From: an uncultured Pseudomonadota bacterium
GTDB lineage: Bacteria; Pseudomonadota; Gammaproteobacteria; Enterobacterales; Succinivibrionaceae
NCBI GenBank assembly: GCA_900315145.1
Contig: OMYE01000001.1
Location: 1 to 64,000 of the forward strand
DNA: 64,000 nt
Direction of reading: 5' to 3'
Positions within the stretch are counted from its first letter, which is position 1, and every line of letters begins with the position of its first letter. Shown in pieces: positions 27,750-36,849 of the stretch. The notes under the pieces are model-generated. The model ran no database searches. It had not been told where the DNA came from and saw nothing but the letters and a program-made list of their open reading frames with translations. Both the position numbers and the translations under genes were made by a program.

Positions 27750-29337
27750 GTTTATACATCACCACAATTGTTCTATCGTCATGATTACCAATACTCCAAA
27801 AACTCAGCCAATCCAACAATTGAGTAGAAATATCTTCATCATCTGCATTAAAATCAACAGGAAAGACACCGTCGCCGCCTTTCACTGTCAGTTCCTGCCA
27901 GAACGAATCCCATTCAGACTTGTTTTCAAGCCTGTTCTCGGTTTCAAACTTGGCATCTGACACTCCGTCAGACATAAGCATTATTGAAGTAAAATCCTTC
28001 ATTGAATGAACCGTAATACGGTTGATAAGATCCGAATTTTGAAATATGTTCGGTGTAGTCAGAAATCTTGTCTGCCCTGAATATTCACCGGAATCAATCG
28101 TATTCATAAGTAGAGAGTTATGACGGTAAACACCTTTGCCGTCACGAATTATAGGTGTGCTAACATCTTTTTCATGTCCGTCGTAAACAACGATTGCTCC
28201 ATCGCCAACAGAAAAAGAAATCACCAGCCATTTATCATTTATTTTCTTGGTGACAGTCAGTAAAAATGTCGTGGCAAAATCCTTAAGCTCACTTTTGGTA
28301 TTTCCTGGAGCATCAACAAGATTCTTTATTTCCTTCAAAGCCCCCAGTGCCACATTTGGAAGTATCCTGTAAGCTGCTTTTTTCAGATTTATAAGATTCT
28401 TTTGAAAATCAACATCAACTTCATCCGCTTCATTTGCAGAAAAAATATCTACAGCATTTACAAAATCGCTATCTGTTAACATCAGAGGAAGTTTATCTAC
28501 CGCATAACTGCAGGCAATCTCTGCCCCTTTCCTCGAAAATCTGGCAGAACCGGCTCCGTCTGCCACAACCATAATGATCCAGCCTGAATCAGAATCATAC
28601 TTAACTCTGTAATCATCATCCCGGGGTGCCCCTATGTGGGCATGGGAACGACCGCGCTGACTGGCTCCGGCTAAAACAATACGTTCTCCGAAAACATTAA
28701 TGGTTTTGGCATACTTATCGGTGTCAGGTTTGAAAAAAGATATAAAATGATCAGTTGGAATATTTTTCCATAATGTCCGGGGATGAACCTTCTGCAGATT
28801 AGGATCCGGCACAATACCATCTGTTCCGGAGTCTGCGATTCTCTGATTAATCTCTGTAACCTTATCATCAATCCGTCTGCTGTCAGAATTCTGAAACAAT
28901 GAAGTATTACCGGCATCTGACAATTCGGATAACAAATTCTTATTACCATCAACATTCAACATGTCGCTATGACAGTCTTTAATTTCAACTGCTGATTTAG
29001 TAAAAGGAACAGCATGCCCACAGTCACTGTTAACAGAAGAGAAATTCCCCCTTGCTGTCTCCCCAGCAACCTCAATCTTTTTTACCGTCTCATCAACTGT
29101 TTTATGATCAACGGCCTCACTATTCCCCCCGGTTGCTTCTACTGAACAATCTGCTAAATTCTCAGAATTTTCACAATCTACAGGGGGACAATTAAGGCAT
29201 ATACTACTTTGATTAGATTTCATTTCTTCAGGTAATAATTCGTGTTGACGCTGTAAATATTCAGCGGACACCACGGAGTCCACTGTGCCTGCAGAGCATT
29301 TAACATCACTCTCCGGGGAATTCTTATTATCAGTCAT
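27742..29337 (-). CDS. TerY-P-type PP2C phosphatase
   Basis: A 531-residue protein. The first 195 residues are low-complexity and acidic, likely disordered. The rest is a PP2C_2-type phosphatase with the distinctive TerY-P pattern GASQRGRSHAHIGAPRDDD, VVADGAGSARFSRKGA, SVGDGAIVV, LMSDGVSDA and HDDRTIVVMY. It would reverse phosphorylation by the coupled kinase. Its stop overlaps the kinase start. There is no clear Shine-Dalgarno sequence before the ATG, and a 171-base gap separates it from the TerY gene, where a promoter could sit. The long N-terminal tail is unusual and may be a docking region. Confidence 0.87.
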   Translation of the reverse strand: MTDNKNSPESDVKCSAGTVDSVVSAEYLQRQHELLPEEMKSNQSSICLNCPPVDCENSENLADCSVEATGGNSEAVDHKTVDETVKKIEVAGETARGNFSSVNSDCGHAVPFTKSAVEIKDCHSDMLNVDGNKNLLSELSDAGNTSLFQNSDSRRIDDKVTEINQRIADSGTDGIVPDPNLQKVHPRTLWKNIPTDHFISFFKPDTDKYAKTINVFGERIVLAGASQRGRSHAHIGAPRDDDYRVKYDSDSGWIIMVVADGAGSARFSRKGAEIACSYAVDKLPLMLTDSDFVNAVDIFSANEADEVDVDFQKNLINLKKAAYRILPNVALGALKEIKNLVDAPGNTKSELKDFATTFLLTVTKKINDKWLVISFSVGDGAIVVYDGHEKDVSTPIIRDGKGVYRHNSLLMNTIDSGEYSGQTRFLTTPNIFQNSDLINRITVHSMKDFTSIMLMSDGVSDAKFETENRLENKSEWDSFWQELTVKGGDGVFPVDFNADDEDISTQLLDWLSFWSIGNHDDRTIVVMYKHE

Positions 29338-29508
29338 ATGTATATACTGTGCTTATTACTATTCGAAATAAAAAGTAATTCATAAAGAAATGAACTATTC
29401 TCTATCGAAAATATTCTTAAACTGCCACGCTATTACTCGGTATGAAAGCAAAATAAACCAATGTTACCATTGCTCTTATTACCTACAGTGAAAGTACCAA
29501 ATATTATG

Positions 29509-30147
29509 CTATACAATAATGCTTACTTCATCCGGTGGCTGAGGAAGTTCATCAAGTGTTGTAGCCTCCGATTCAGTCTTTTCAAGACTCTGACTACCGG
29601 CACTTATAGAAGCTGACACCCATTTAAAAAATGCTTTGATTGACTCACTGTCCGTAGAATCCAAAGATACTACATTTTCAGTAATCTCCTTGAGAACACT
29701 ATGCTCTGCAGCAGCACCGGCCGCACAGGCTACTATTATGCCTGTTTTAACTTTCTTTAAATCTTCAATTCCTTTCTGGTAATTATCAGTTGGTACACCA
29801 TCAGTCATAATGAAAACCATTGGTTTCCAGTCACCTTTCTGATTTCGATTACCTTTAACCACCTCTTTACTAATCCTGTCTGCAAGTAAAGACAAAGCCT
29901 CACCGAGAACAGTCATACCATTTGCCTCAATACAAGGTGCCGTTACAGAATCAATCTCGGTTAAAGGAAGAATCTGTTCTGCTTTACTGTTAAAAGTAAT
30001 AATGCTTAAAAAAGCTGTCTCCAACGCATACGGATCACCTCTTAAGGCAGATATTAAAACACTTACACCATTTTTTACTGACTCAATAGGTTCGCCGAAC
30101 ATGGATCCTGAAGTATCAAGCAGCAGGTAGACAGGGAGTCTTCTCAT
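29509..30147 (-). CDS. terY: TerY-like vWA protein
   Basis: A 212-residue TerY-type von Willebrand factor A protein. The start RRLPVYLLLDTSGSMFGEPIESVKNG is the classic TerY opening with an intact DTSGS metal site; Thr in NGMTVLGEAL and Asp in IMTDGVPTDN complete it. A short variable tail follows residue 185. AAGG lies about ten bases before the ATG. As the first gene of the leftward cluster it is followed by the PP2C and kinase, giving the canonical triad. In other bacteria TerY belongs to tellurite-resistance/stress gene sets; no terB, terC, terD or terZ genes are present here. Confidence 0.9.
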   Translation of the reverse strand: MRRLPVYLLLDTSGSMFGEPIESVKNGVSVLISALRGDPYALETAFLSIITFNSKAEQILPLTEIDSVTAPCIEANGMTVLGEALSLLADRISKEVVKGNRNQKGDWKPMVFIMTDGVPTDNYQKGIEDLKKVKTGIIVACAAGAAAEHSVLKEITENVVSLDSTDSESIKAFFKWVSASISAGSQSLEKTESEATTLDELPQPPDEVSIIV

Positions 30148-30430
30148 TTGTGTTTATCCTTATTATTCATTATTTACAAAAATATTATATATAAACCAAT
30201 ATCTAATAATTATTAAATATATATAATTGATTACATATTCTTTTAACGTCAATGTTAAAGCTGATATAAAAGGCCAAATGCATCATAAATTAAATACAGA
30301 GTGGCTTTTAGAACTTAATCTTATATATAAATACTCATTGAAAGCCGAACATTTCATCAATGATTAATGCAATAAATAGTCTCAAAAATTTAATCAATAA
30401 TTCTGATATTAATAGATAATTTATTGTCAC

Positions 30431-30470
30431 TAATCTTTTGTATTCTTTTGTATTCTTTTGTATTATTCTG
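30431..30470. repeat. Tandem decamer repeat
   Basis: TATTCTTTTG occurs twice exactly (30441-30450, 30451-30460) with degenerate copies on each side (TAATCTTTTG, TATTATTCTG). The ten-base period matches a helical turn and lies 280 bases upstream of terY; it could be a protein-binding or bent-DNA site, or simple slippage. Confidence 0.5.
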
Positions 30471-31401
30471 TTACATCTAAAAATAATACCTAATATAAAA
30501 CCATATTTATATATACATCACTGAGTACTACACTTGACAATTAAAATTCAAAAATAATTCACGTTTGAAACAACAGTTATCAGAAATCAGAAAATAAATA
30601 CTAACAGCTATATTTTTTTATATTATCAGGATGTAAACTTATATTATTTAAATAAAGTTTACATTTGTTTGTTTTTTTTGACCAAATTTCCCATACTACA
30701 ATTGTGATCAATCTTTAAAAAAACTGTTTAATAAACAATTATAAGACTCCAAACTTTGAAAAAATATCCCTCTCCCGTTTATATTTTCTGTTTTCAATTA
30801 AATGCAATTTCAGTTTGTTTGTAGTTTGCGCAAGTCATATACAAATAAGAACCTCATAAAACTATCCTGCATTTTGATTTACAATGGGAAGCGATTAATA
30901 AAATCAATAGTTTAATATTTCAACATAAATAGTACAGCTCCTATATTTAACATTCCTGTTGTATTTTGATTGCATCCTCATACATCATATTCTGTGACCT
31001 TTCGTTTCCACCAGGTTTTATATGACTATCGAAAAATCTAAAACGTCCTTAACAACGTAAAAATTCAATACTGTTAAAGCTCCGGAAATTTTTTTATAAA
31101 TTGAGTAGCAGTTCTTATTAAAAAAAATGAAATGGTAATAGAATATTAAAAATGATTGTTTTTTAAACAACTAAAAAACATCCGTTTTTTTACTTTTAAA
31201 ACTTCCGGAGACACCCGACAATATCAGTCGATTCAGCCTGAACATTAAAAGGACAGGGCAGCATACCTCCGGTTAATGTAATACTACAGGTTTATTGATT
31301 AGTAACGTCTGAGCAGCCGGTTACATAATATTTATAAATTACATAATAAAAATGAATGGATTTCTATTCACAGTCAGCCCCTAGCATACGGTATAAAAAG
31401 C

Positions 31402-31485
31402 CTGCTTTCGAATGAAGCAGTAATACTGCAATCCGTAAGCTGACGTCTGATGCTTTTAATCCATAGCAGGCGTCTCCCATCAGAC
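31402..31485 (+). promoter_or_regulatory. Hairpin-rich possible leader of the sigma gene
   Basis: CTGCTT/AAGCAG (31402-31407, 31415-31420), the palindrome GCAGTAATACTGC (31417-31429) and GTCTGATG/CATCAGAC (31445-31452, 31478-31485) follow one another within 84 bases, about 120 bases before the sigma-factor ATG. The first two overlap and could be alternatives. This may be a structured 5' leader or a small RNA. Confidence 0.35.
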
Positions 31486-31605
31486 ACCGGTCGTAAATTT
31501 TACATTACCGATGGTTAAACCACAGGGCAAGAAGTTTTTTCTCAGACGAGTAATTTACAAATCAACAAAAACAACCATTAACATTAAATGGACAAGAGAT
31601 AAAAC

Positions 31606-33180
31606 ATGGCTACAGCAAAAAACAACAATGACGTCATTGTCAATGCTAATTTATACCGTCATCTGAAGAATGAAAAAATTCTCAGTGTGGAGGAGGAACG
31701 TGAATTAGCCATAACTATCAGAGAAAGCAATCAGAATATATGTAAATTCATTGCTGAAGCCATTTTTATTGTTAAGTTCATCCTTAACAAGTACGATGAT
31801 TTAAACATTGATGAAAACGAGAACAAAAACAGTGTGGAAAGACTCGTAATAGGTTTTACGGAAACAGAAACGCCTGAGGAAGATAAGAAAGGGAAAAACA
31901 GCAGTTACTCCGATGAAACCGCCGAACTGCAGGTTGTCGCCCCGCAGAAATTTGCCGAGCTCAGGGAAATCTATAACGAAACAGTAAGAGCCATCAGAAA
32001 CAACGGTAAAAACGACAGTGAAACCAAAAAGCTGCAGCAGCAGCTCAGGGAGCTTATCGGCACCTTTATCTTCACTCCTGCACTGTTTAATGAAATTATC
32101 AATCATATCAATCAGCAGTTCACCAGAATTCTTGAAATCAGCAGAATTTTCAAAGAGCACCTGATTAATAACATGAATGCCGGTATCCGGAACTTTAAAA
32201 CCCAGAGTCTGCACAGTTCTGCTAAAGGGACAGATTCCGGAGACAGTACCATATACTGGCTTAATTCCATAGATGAGCTTTCTCAAAGAACCAGAAACAA
32301 GCTGGATCAGTCACCTGAAATTAAACAGCTGATCCTTAACAGCATTAATAAAATCAATCAGCTTGAACGTTTTACTCATCATGATATCAGTGAAATAATT
32401 ACCATATACAACAATATCAAGGTGGAATTCAACAAAGGGATACAGGCACGCAATATTATGATCAGGGCCAACATCAGACTGGTAATGTACGAGGCCCGTA
32501 AATTCAACAAGGATGATGAAACATTTAATGATCTTACCCAGTACGGCATTCTCGGACTTATCAGAGCTATTGAAAAGTTTGACTATACCTTGGGGTTCAA
32601 ACTTTCAACCTATGCCACCAGCTGGATAAAGCAGTATATGAACCGGGCACTTTCCTCGGATTTCAAATCCATAAGACTGCCGTCCAACAAAGAGGAAAAG
32701 TTGAAAAAGCTGAAAAAATTCAGCAACGATTTTTATAAGAAAAACGGCAGAGAACCTTCAAACAGGGAAATTGCCGCCAAGTTCAACATGTCCGTAAACT
32801 CAGTAATCAAACTGAAACTCTACTCCATGCCTACGGTATCCCTGAATGAATCAGTACATAACGAAAAGGGAGCAGATGATCTGTTTATCGAGAACGTCTA
32901 TCACGTGGAGGATCAGGAAAGTCCTCAGGAAGCTCTTGAATCCGAAGACCTGAACGCCCGAATCAATGATGCACTGCAGGAACTGGCCCCTCAGGAACGA
33001 GACATTATTAAACGTCGCTTCGGTATCGGCAGACATGATACCCAGACTCTGGAGGAAATCTCCCATGTATACGGAGTCAAGGCTGAAAGAATCAGACAGA
33101 TCGAGGAACAGGCCCTTTTCAAACTTAAAACCAACTCCAAATTTGATTTTTTAAAGGATCTGGCGACAGACCTGCCATGA
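31606..33180 (+). CDS. Divergent RpoD-like sigma-70 factor
   Basis: A 524-residue sigma factor. Region 1.2 is near the start (LYRHLKNEKILSVEEERELA), a long variable stretch (about 70-270) recalls the non-conserved insert of RpoD, then regions 2.1-2.4 (RANIRLVMYEARKF, FNDLTQYGILGLIRAIEKF, TYATSWIKQYMNRAL), region 3 (GREPSNREIAAKFNM) and region 4.2 (TLEEISHVYGVKAERIRQIEEQAL). Compared with housekeeping RpoD it lacks region 1.1. It also has SW for the melting WW pair, NR for TR in 2.4, and KAER for TRER in the -35 helix. It is therefore probably an alternative factor with altered promoter choice rather than RpoD itself. Confidence 0.85.
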   Translation: MATAKNNNDVIVNANLYRHLKNEKILSVEEERELAITIRESNQNICKFIAEAIFIVKFILNKYDDLNIDENENKNSVERLVIGFTETETPEEDKKGKNSSYSDETAELQVVAPQKFAELREIYNETVRAIRNNGKNDSETKKLQQQLRELIGTFIFTPALFNEIINHINQQFTRILEISRIFKEHLINNMNAGIRNFKTQSLHSSAKGTDSGDSTIYWLNSIDELSQRTRNKLDQSPEIKQLILNSINKINQLERFTHHDISEIITIYNNIKVEFNKGIQARNIMIRANIRLVMYEARKFNKDDETFNDLTQYGILGLIRAIEKFDYTLGFKLSTYATSWIKQYMNRALSSDFKSIRLPSNKEEKLKKLKKFSNDFYKKNGREPSNREIAAKFNMSVNSVIKLKLYSMPTVSLNESVHNEKGADDLFIENVYHVEDQESPQEALESEDLNARINDALQELAPQERDIIKRRFGIGRHDTQTLEEISHVYGVKAERIRQIEEQALFKLKTNSKFDFLKDLATDLP

Positions 33181-33235
33181 TTTCCGGATGTTTATCCGAT
33201 CCTAAGCAGCTCGCCAAAAACTCATCCCAATCCCC

Positions 33236-33272
33236 AAAAAAAAGCAGGAGAAGTATAAAAACCTTCCCCTGC
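33236..33272 (-). terminator. Terminator of guaA
   Basis: On the minus strand GCAGGGGAAG pairs with CTTCTCCTGC (ten base pairs with one G-U), followed by eight T; 41 bases past the guaA stop. Confidence 0.88.
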
Positions 33273-33312
33273 TGTCATTCTGTCAGAATAAACTTAAAAG
33301 TTTTCCTTTATC

Positions 33313-34890
33313 CTATTCCCATTCGATAGTTGCAGGAGGCTTGCCTGAAACATCGTAAACCACGCGGCTGATGCCGTTGATTTCGTTGATAATACGGTTG
33401 GAGACTCTTCCCAGTAAATCATATGGAAGTTCCGCCCAGTGAGCAGTCATGAAGTCAATGGTCTGAACGGCACGCAGTGAAACCACATAGTCATAACGAC
33501 GGCCGTCGCCCATAACGCCTACTGACTTAACCGGCAGGAATACTACAAACGCCTGAGATACCTTGTGATACCACTCAGCCTTGTAAAGCTCTTCAATAAA
33601 GATGGCATCAGCACGGCGCAGTAAATCACAGTATTCCTTCTTAACCTCACCGAGAACACGTACACCTAAACCAGGACCTGGGAAAGGATGACGGTAAAGC
33701 ATATCGTACGGAAGACCGAGAGCAAGACCGATCTTTCTCACTTCATCCTTAAAGAGTTCTCTTAAAGGCTCAACCAGACTGAACTTAAGATCAGGTGGCA
33801 GACCGCCTACATTATGATGAGACTTGATAACCTGAGCCTTACCGGTCTTGGCGGCAGCTGACTCAATTACGTCTGGATAGATGGTTCCCTGAGCCAGGAA
33901 TGTTACATCAGTAAGTTTTCTGGCTTCATCGGCAAACACATCAATAAAAGACTTACCGATAGCCTTACGCTTAGCTTCAGGGTCGCTGATCCCCTTAAGG
34001 GCGTCAAGGAAACGCTGTTCTGCATCAACATAAATAATGTTAAGACCGAACTTATTACCGAACATTTCCTTAACCTGGGCACCTTCGTTCAAACGGAGAA
34101 GACCGTTATCTACAAATACACAGGTAAGTCTGTCGCCGATTGCTCTGTGCAGAAGCAGTGCGGTAACAGATGAATCCACTCCGCCGGAAAGACCGAGCAT
34201 AACCTTCTTATCACCTACTGTAGCCTTGATTCTGGCAATAGCATCCTCAATAATGGCTTCAGGAGACCACAAACAGTTTAACTTACAAATCTTCTTAACG
34301 AAGTTTGCCAGCATCTTTTCACCGCTCTTGGTGTGAGTAACTTCAGGATGGAACTGTACACCGTAGAAATTACGAGCCGGGTCATAAATAGCAGCATACG
34401 GACAGCTAGGAGTTGAAGCAGATACCACAAAACCTTCAGGAATGGTATCAACCTTATCACCATGGCTCATCCATACTTCAAGCTGCTTCTTACCGTCTTC
34501 ATCGATATCACAGATACCGTCAAACAGCGGATTGTCTCCGTTCAGTAAATCAACGGCAGCGTAGCCGTATTCTCTCAGGTTAGAGCTCTTTACACTGCCG
34601 CCAAGCTGAGCAGACATAGTCTGCAGACCGTAGCAGATACCGAGTACAGGAACACCTGCTTCAAAAACGTATTCCGGAGCTCTTGGAGATCCTTCATCGT
34701 TAACTGAGCATGGACCGCCGGATAAAATAATACCGTCCGGATTAAATTCTTTAATCTGCTCTGCAGTAACATCATTAGCCCAGAGTTCACAGTAAACACC
34801 GATTTCACGAACACGGCGGGCAATAAGCTGGGTTACCTGAGAACCGAAATCCAGAATCAGGATTTTTTCATTGTGGATATTTTTTTCCAT
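33313..34890 (-). CDS. guaA: GMP synthase (glutamine-hydrolysing)
   Basis: Converts XMP to GMP with ATP and glutamine, the last step of guanylate synthesis. Residues 8-205 are the class I glutamine amidotransferase domain with nucleophile in GICYGLQ and HPEVTHT. The ATP pyrophosphatase domain follows with the P-loop GLSGGVDSS near 235. The C-terminal dimerisation domain ends in [11 protein letters not shown], as in nearly all GuaA. The 525-residue length is standard. It follows guaB by 66 bases, including a hairpin that probably reduces read-through, so the pair forms a guaBA operon with partial attenuation. Confidence 0.97.
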   Translation of the reverse strand: MEKNIHNEKILILDFGSQVTQLIARRVREIGVYCELWANDVTAEQIKEFNPDGIILSGGPCSVNDEGSPRAPEYVFEAGVPVLGICYGLQTMSAQLGGSVKSSNLREYGYAAVDLLNGDNPLFDGICDIDEDGKKQLEVWMSHGDKVDTIPEGFVVSASTPSCPYAAIYDPARNFYGVQFHPEVTHTKSGEKMLANFVKKICKLNCLWSPEAIIEDAIARIKATVGDKKVMLGLSGGVDSSVTALLLHRAIGDRLTCVFVDNGLLRLNEGAQVKEMFGNKFGLNIIYVDAEQRFLDALKGISDPEAKRKAIGKSFIDVFADEARKLTDVTFLAQGTIYPDVIESAAAKTGKAQVIKSHHNVGGLPPDLKFSLVEPLRELFKDEVRKIGLALGLPYDMLYRHPFPGPGLGVRVLGEVKKEYCDLLRRADAIFIEELYKAEWYHKVSQAFVVFLPVKSVGVMGDGRRYDYVVSLRAVQTIDFMTAHWAELPYDLLGRVSNRIINEINGISRVVYDVSGKPPATIEWE

Positions 34891-34904
34891 AATAAACAGT
34901 TTTC

Positions 34905-34938
34905 CTAAATTAAGAAAGCCGGACCACGCATGTCCGGC
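34905..34938 (-). terminator. Hairpin between guaB and guaA
   Basis: On the minus strand GCCGGAC and GTCCGGC pair around a seven-base loop and are followed by TTTCTTAATTT. The T-run is interrupted, so partial termination setting the guaB/guaA ratio is more likely than a full stop. Confidence 0.6.
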
Positions 34939-34956
34939 CTTAACGAACCCTAAAAA

Positions 34957-36417
34957 TTAAATTCTGTAGTTAGGAGCTTCCTTGGTGATGGTAACATCAT
35001 GAACATGAGATTCCTTGATGCCTGCACCGGTGATCTTAACGAACTTGGCCTTGGTACGCATATCTTCGATTGTGGCACAGCCGGTAAGACCCATTGCTGA
35101 ACGGAGACCGCCCATCTGCTGATGGATGATGTGCTTTAAGTATCCCTTGTAAGGAACACGTGCTTCAATACCTTCCGGAACCAGCTTGTCAGCTGCATTA
35201 TCAGTCTGGAAGTATCTGTCGGCACTGCCCTTGGCCATTGCACCGAGAGAGCCCATACCGCGGTATGACTTGAATGATCTGCCGCCGAATAATTCAACTT
35301 CACCAGGAGCTTCTTCAGTACCGGCAAACATAGAACCAACCATTACCAGGTTGGCACCTGCTGCAATCGCCTTGGCAATATCGCCTGAATATCTGATACC
35401 ACCGTCTGCAATAACCTTGATATCAGTACCCTTAAGAGCATCAACGGCATTAGACACTGCAGTAATCTGAGGTACACCGCAACCGGTTACGATACGGGTG
35501 GTACAGATTGAACCAGGACCGATACCCACCTTAACAGTGCTTGCACCTGCTTCTGCAACAGCCAGAGCGCCTTCAGCGGTAGCTACGTTACCTGCAACGA
35601 TATCGATATCAGGATATGCTTCACGGGTAGCCTTGATACGGTCAAGAACACCCTGTGAATGACCGTGTGATGAATCGATAAGAAGTACGTCCACACCTGC
35701 TTCAACAAGAGCCTTAACACGTTCTTCGTTACCGGCACCGGCACCTACGGCAGCACCGCAGCGTAAACGGCCGAGAGCATCTTTACATGCATTAGGCTTG
35801 CTTTCAGCCTTCTGGAAATCCTTAACGGTAATCATGCCCTTAAGCTTAAAGTTGGCATCAGTAACCAGTACCTTTTCGATACGGTTCTTCTGCATCAGCC
35901 CCTGAACGATTTCTCTTGATTCGTTTTCATGACAGGTAACGAGACGTTCCTTAGGAGTCATGATTTCATAAACCTTCTTGGTAAGGTCTGTCACAAAACG
36001 TACATCTCTACCGGTAATAAGACCGAGTAAATCGCCTTCGTCATCAACAACAGGATAACCGGCAAAACCGTTCTTATGAGTCATGGCTACGATTTCAGCC
36101 AGAGTTGTTTCAGGATGAACAGTAATAGGATCAACCACAACACCGCTTTCAAACTTCTTTACACGGCGGACTTCATCAGCCTGCTTTTCAATTGACATGT
36201 TTTTGTGGATAAAACCGAGACCGCCTTCCTGCGCAAGAGCAATAGCCAGACCTGATTCGGTTACTGTATCCATTGCTGCGGATACCATTGGAATATTAAG
36301 GGTGATATTGGCGGTTAACTGAGTACGTAAATCTGCTGTATTAGGCAGAACGGTTGAATGAGATGGAACTAAAAGAACATCATCAAATGTTAATGCTTCT
36401 TCAACAATTCTAAGCAT
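34957..36417 (-). CDS. guaB: IMP dehydrogenase
   Basis: Oxidises IMP to XMP with NAD+, the committed step to guanine nucleotides. The TIM barrel contains the catalytic loop [11 protein letters not shown] with the active Cys and the phosphate loop GGIRYSGDI. Two CBS domains are inserted at about residues 90-200 ([16 protein letters not shown] and [14 protein letters not shown]). The frame can be extended by five residues, but the ATG at 36417 begins [16 protein letters not shown], the standard start, preceded by GAGG. Length 486 residues is normal. First gene of guaBA; promoter listed separately. Confidence 0.97.
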   Translation of the reverse strand: MLRIVEEALTFDDVLLVPSHSTVLPNTADLRTQLTANITLNIPMVSAAMDTVTESGLAIALAQEGGLGFIHKNMSIEKQADEVRRVKKFESGVVVDPITVHPETTLAEIVAMTHKNGFAGYPVVDDEGDLLGLITGRDVRFVTDLTKKVYEIMTPKERLVTCHENESREIVQGLMQKNRIEKVLVTDANFKLKGMITVKDFQKAESKPNACKDALGRLRCGAAVGAGAGNEERVKALVEAGVDVLLIDSSHGHSQGVLDRIKATREAYPDIDIVAGNVATAEGALAVAEAGASTVKVGIGPGSICTTRIVTGCGVPQITAVSNAVDALKGTDIKVIADGGIRYSGDIAKAIAAGANLVMVGSMFAGTEEAPGEVELFGGRSFKSYRGMGSLGAMAKGSADRYFQTDNAADKLVPEGIEARVPYKGYLKHIIHQQMGGLRSAMGLTGCATIEDMRTKAKFVKITGAGIKESHVHDVTITKEAPNYRI

Positions 36418-36849
36418 GTGGCAAAACCTCACATCAAATAAATTAATGGGTAATTTTGCGACAATATTATAAATATTTAGTTGGCAAACGTAAAGAAAAA
36501 TTTATCATAAATCACATTTTTTGAATAATTTTTTTTATAAATTCTGCAGTTATAAAACAATCCTCTTCTTAGAAAAAGCAGGACAGCCGTTGAAAAGCAT
36601 CATAAAAACTGTTTTTAACCAAGCTGCTGCTTTTTTTAGAATGTATATTTTTTTATAAAAAGATTAAGTGTGGTAGAATTTCAAACGTATAATTAATCAT
36701 TATCATGCCTGTTATTCTCATCTGCCGCAACGTTGTGCGCAGCCTTTTATAATGATTAAGGATGCATGGGAAAGGCACTTAATGAACGATTTATAGAATA
36801 TCAATCAGTATGTTTCTGATAATATCACAGACAACAGGAACCTAAATAA
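36418..36849. other. Divergent promoter region, guaB/sppA
   Basis: AT-rich, 432 bases. It holds the guaBA promoter on the left and presumably the sppA promoter around 36640-36680 (TTTATA, 16 bases, TAGAAT). Nothing coding is evident. Confidence 0.45.
36466..36494 (-). promoter_or_regulatory. Probable sigma-70 promoter of guaBA
   Basis: On the minus strand TTTACG, 17 bases, TATAAT precede the guaB ATG by about 49 bases. The -10 box is perfect and the spacing ideal; the -35 box is moderate. Confidence 0.55.

Larger units (their letters stand above)
30148..31605. other. 1.46-kb AT-rich gene-free region
   Basis: No frame of convincing coding character is seen on either strand. The region holds the promoters of the terY cluster (left) and the sigma gene (right), a decamer tandem repeat at 30431-30470, and a hairpin-rich stretch at 31385-31500. 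At 1.46 kb it is the longest empty stretch in the window, placed exactly between the TerY-P cluster and the divergent sigma factor gene. Confidence 0.6.
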
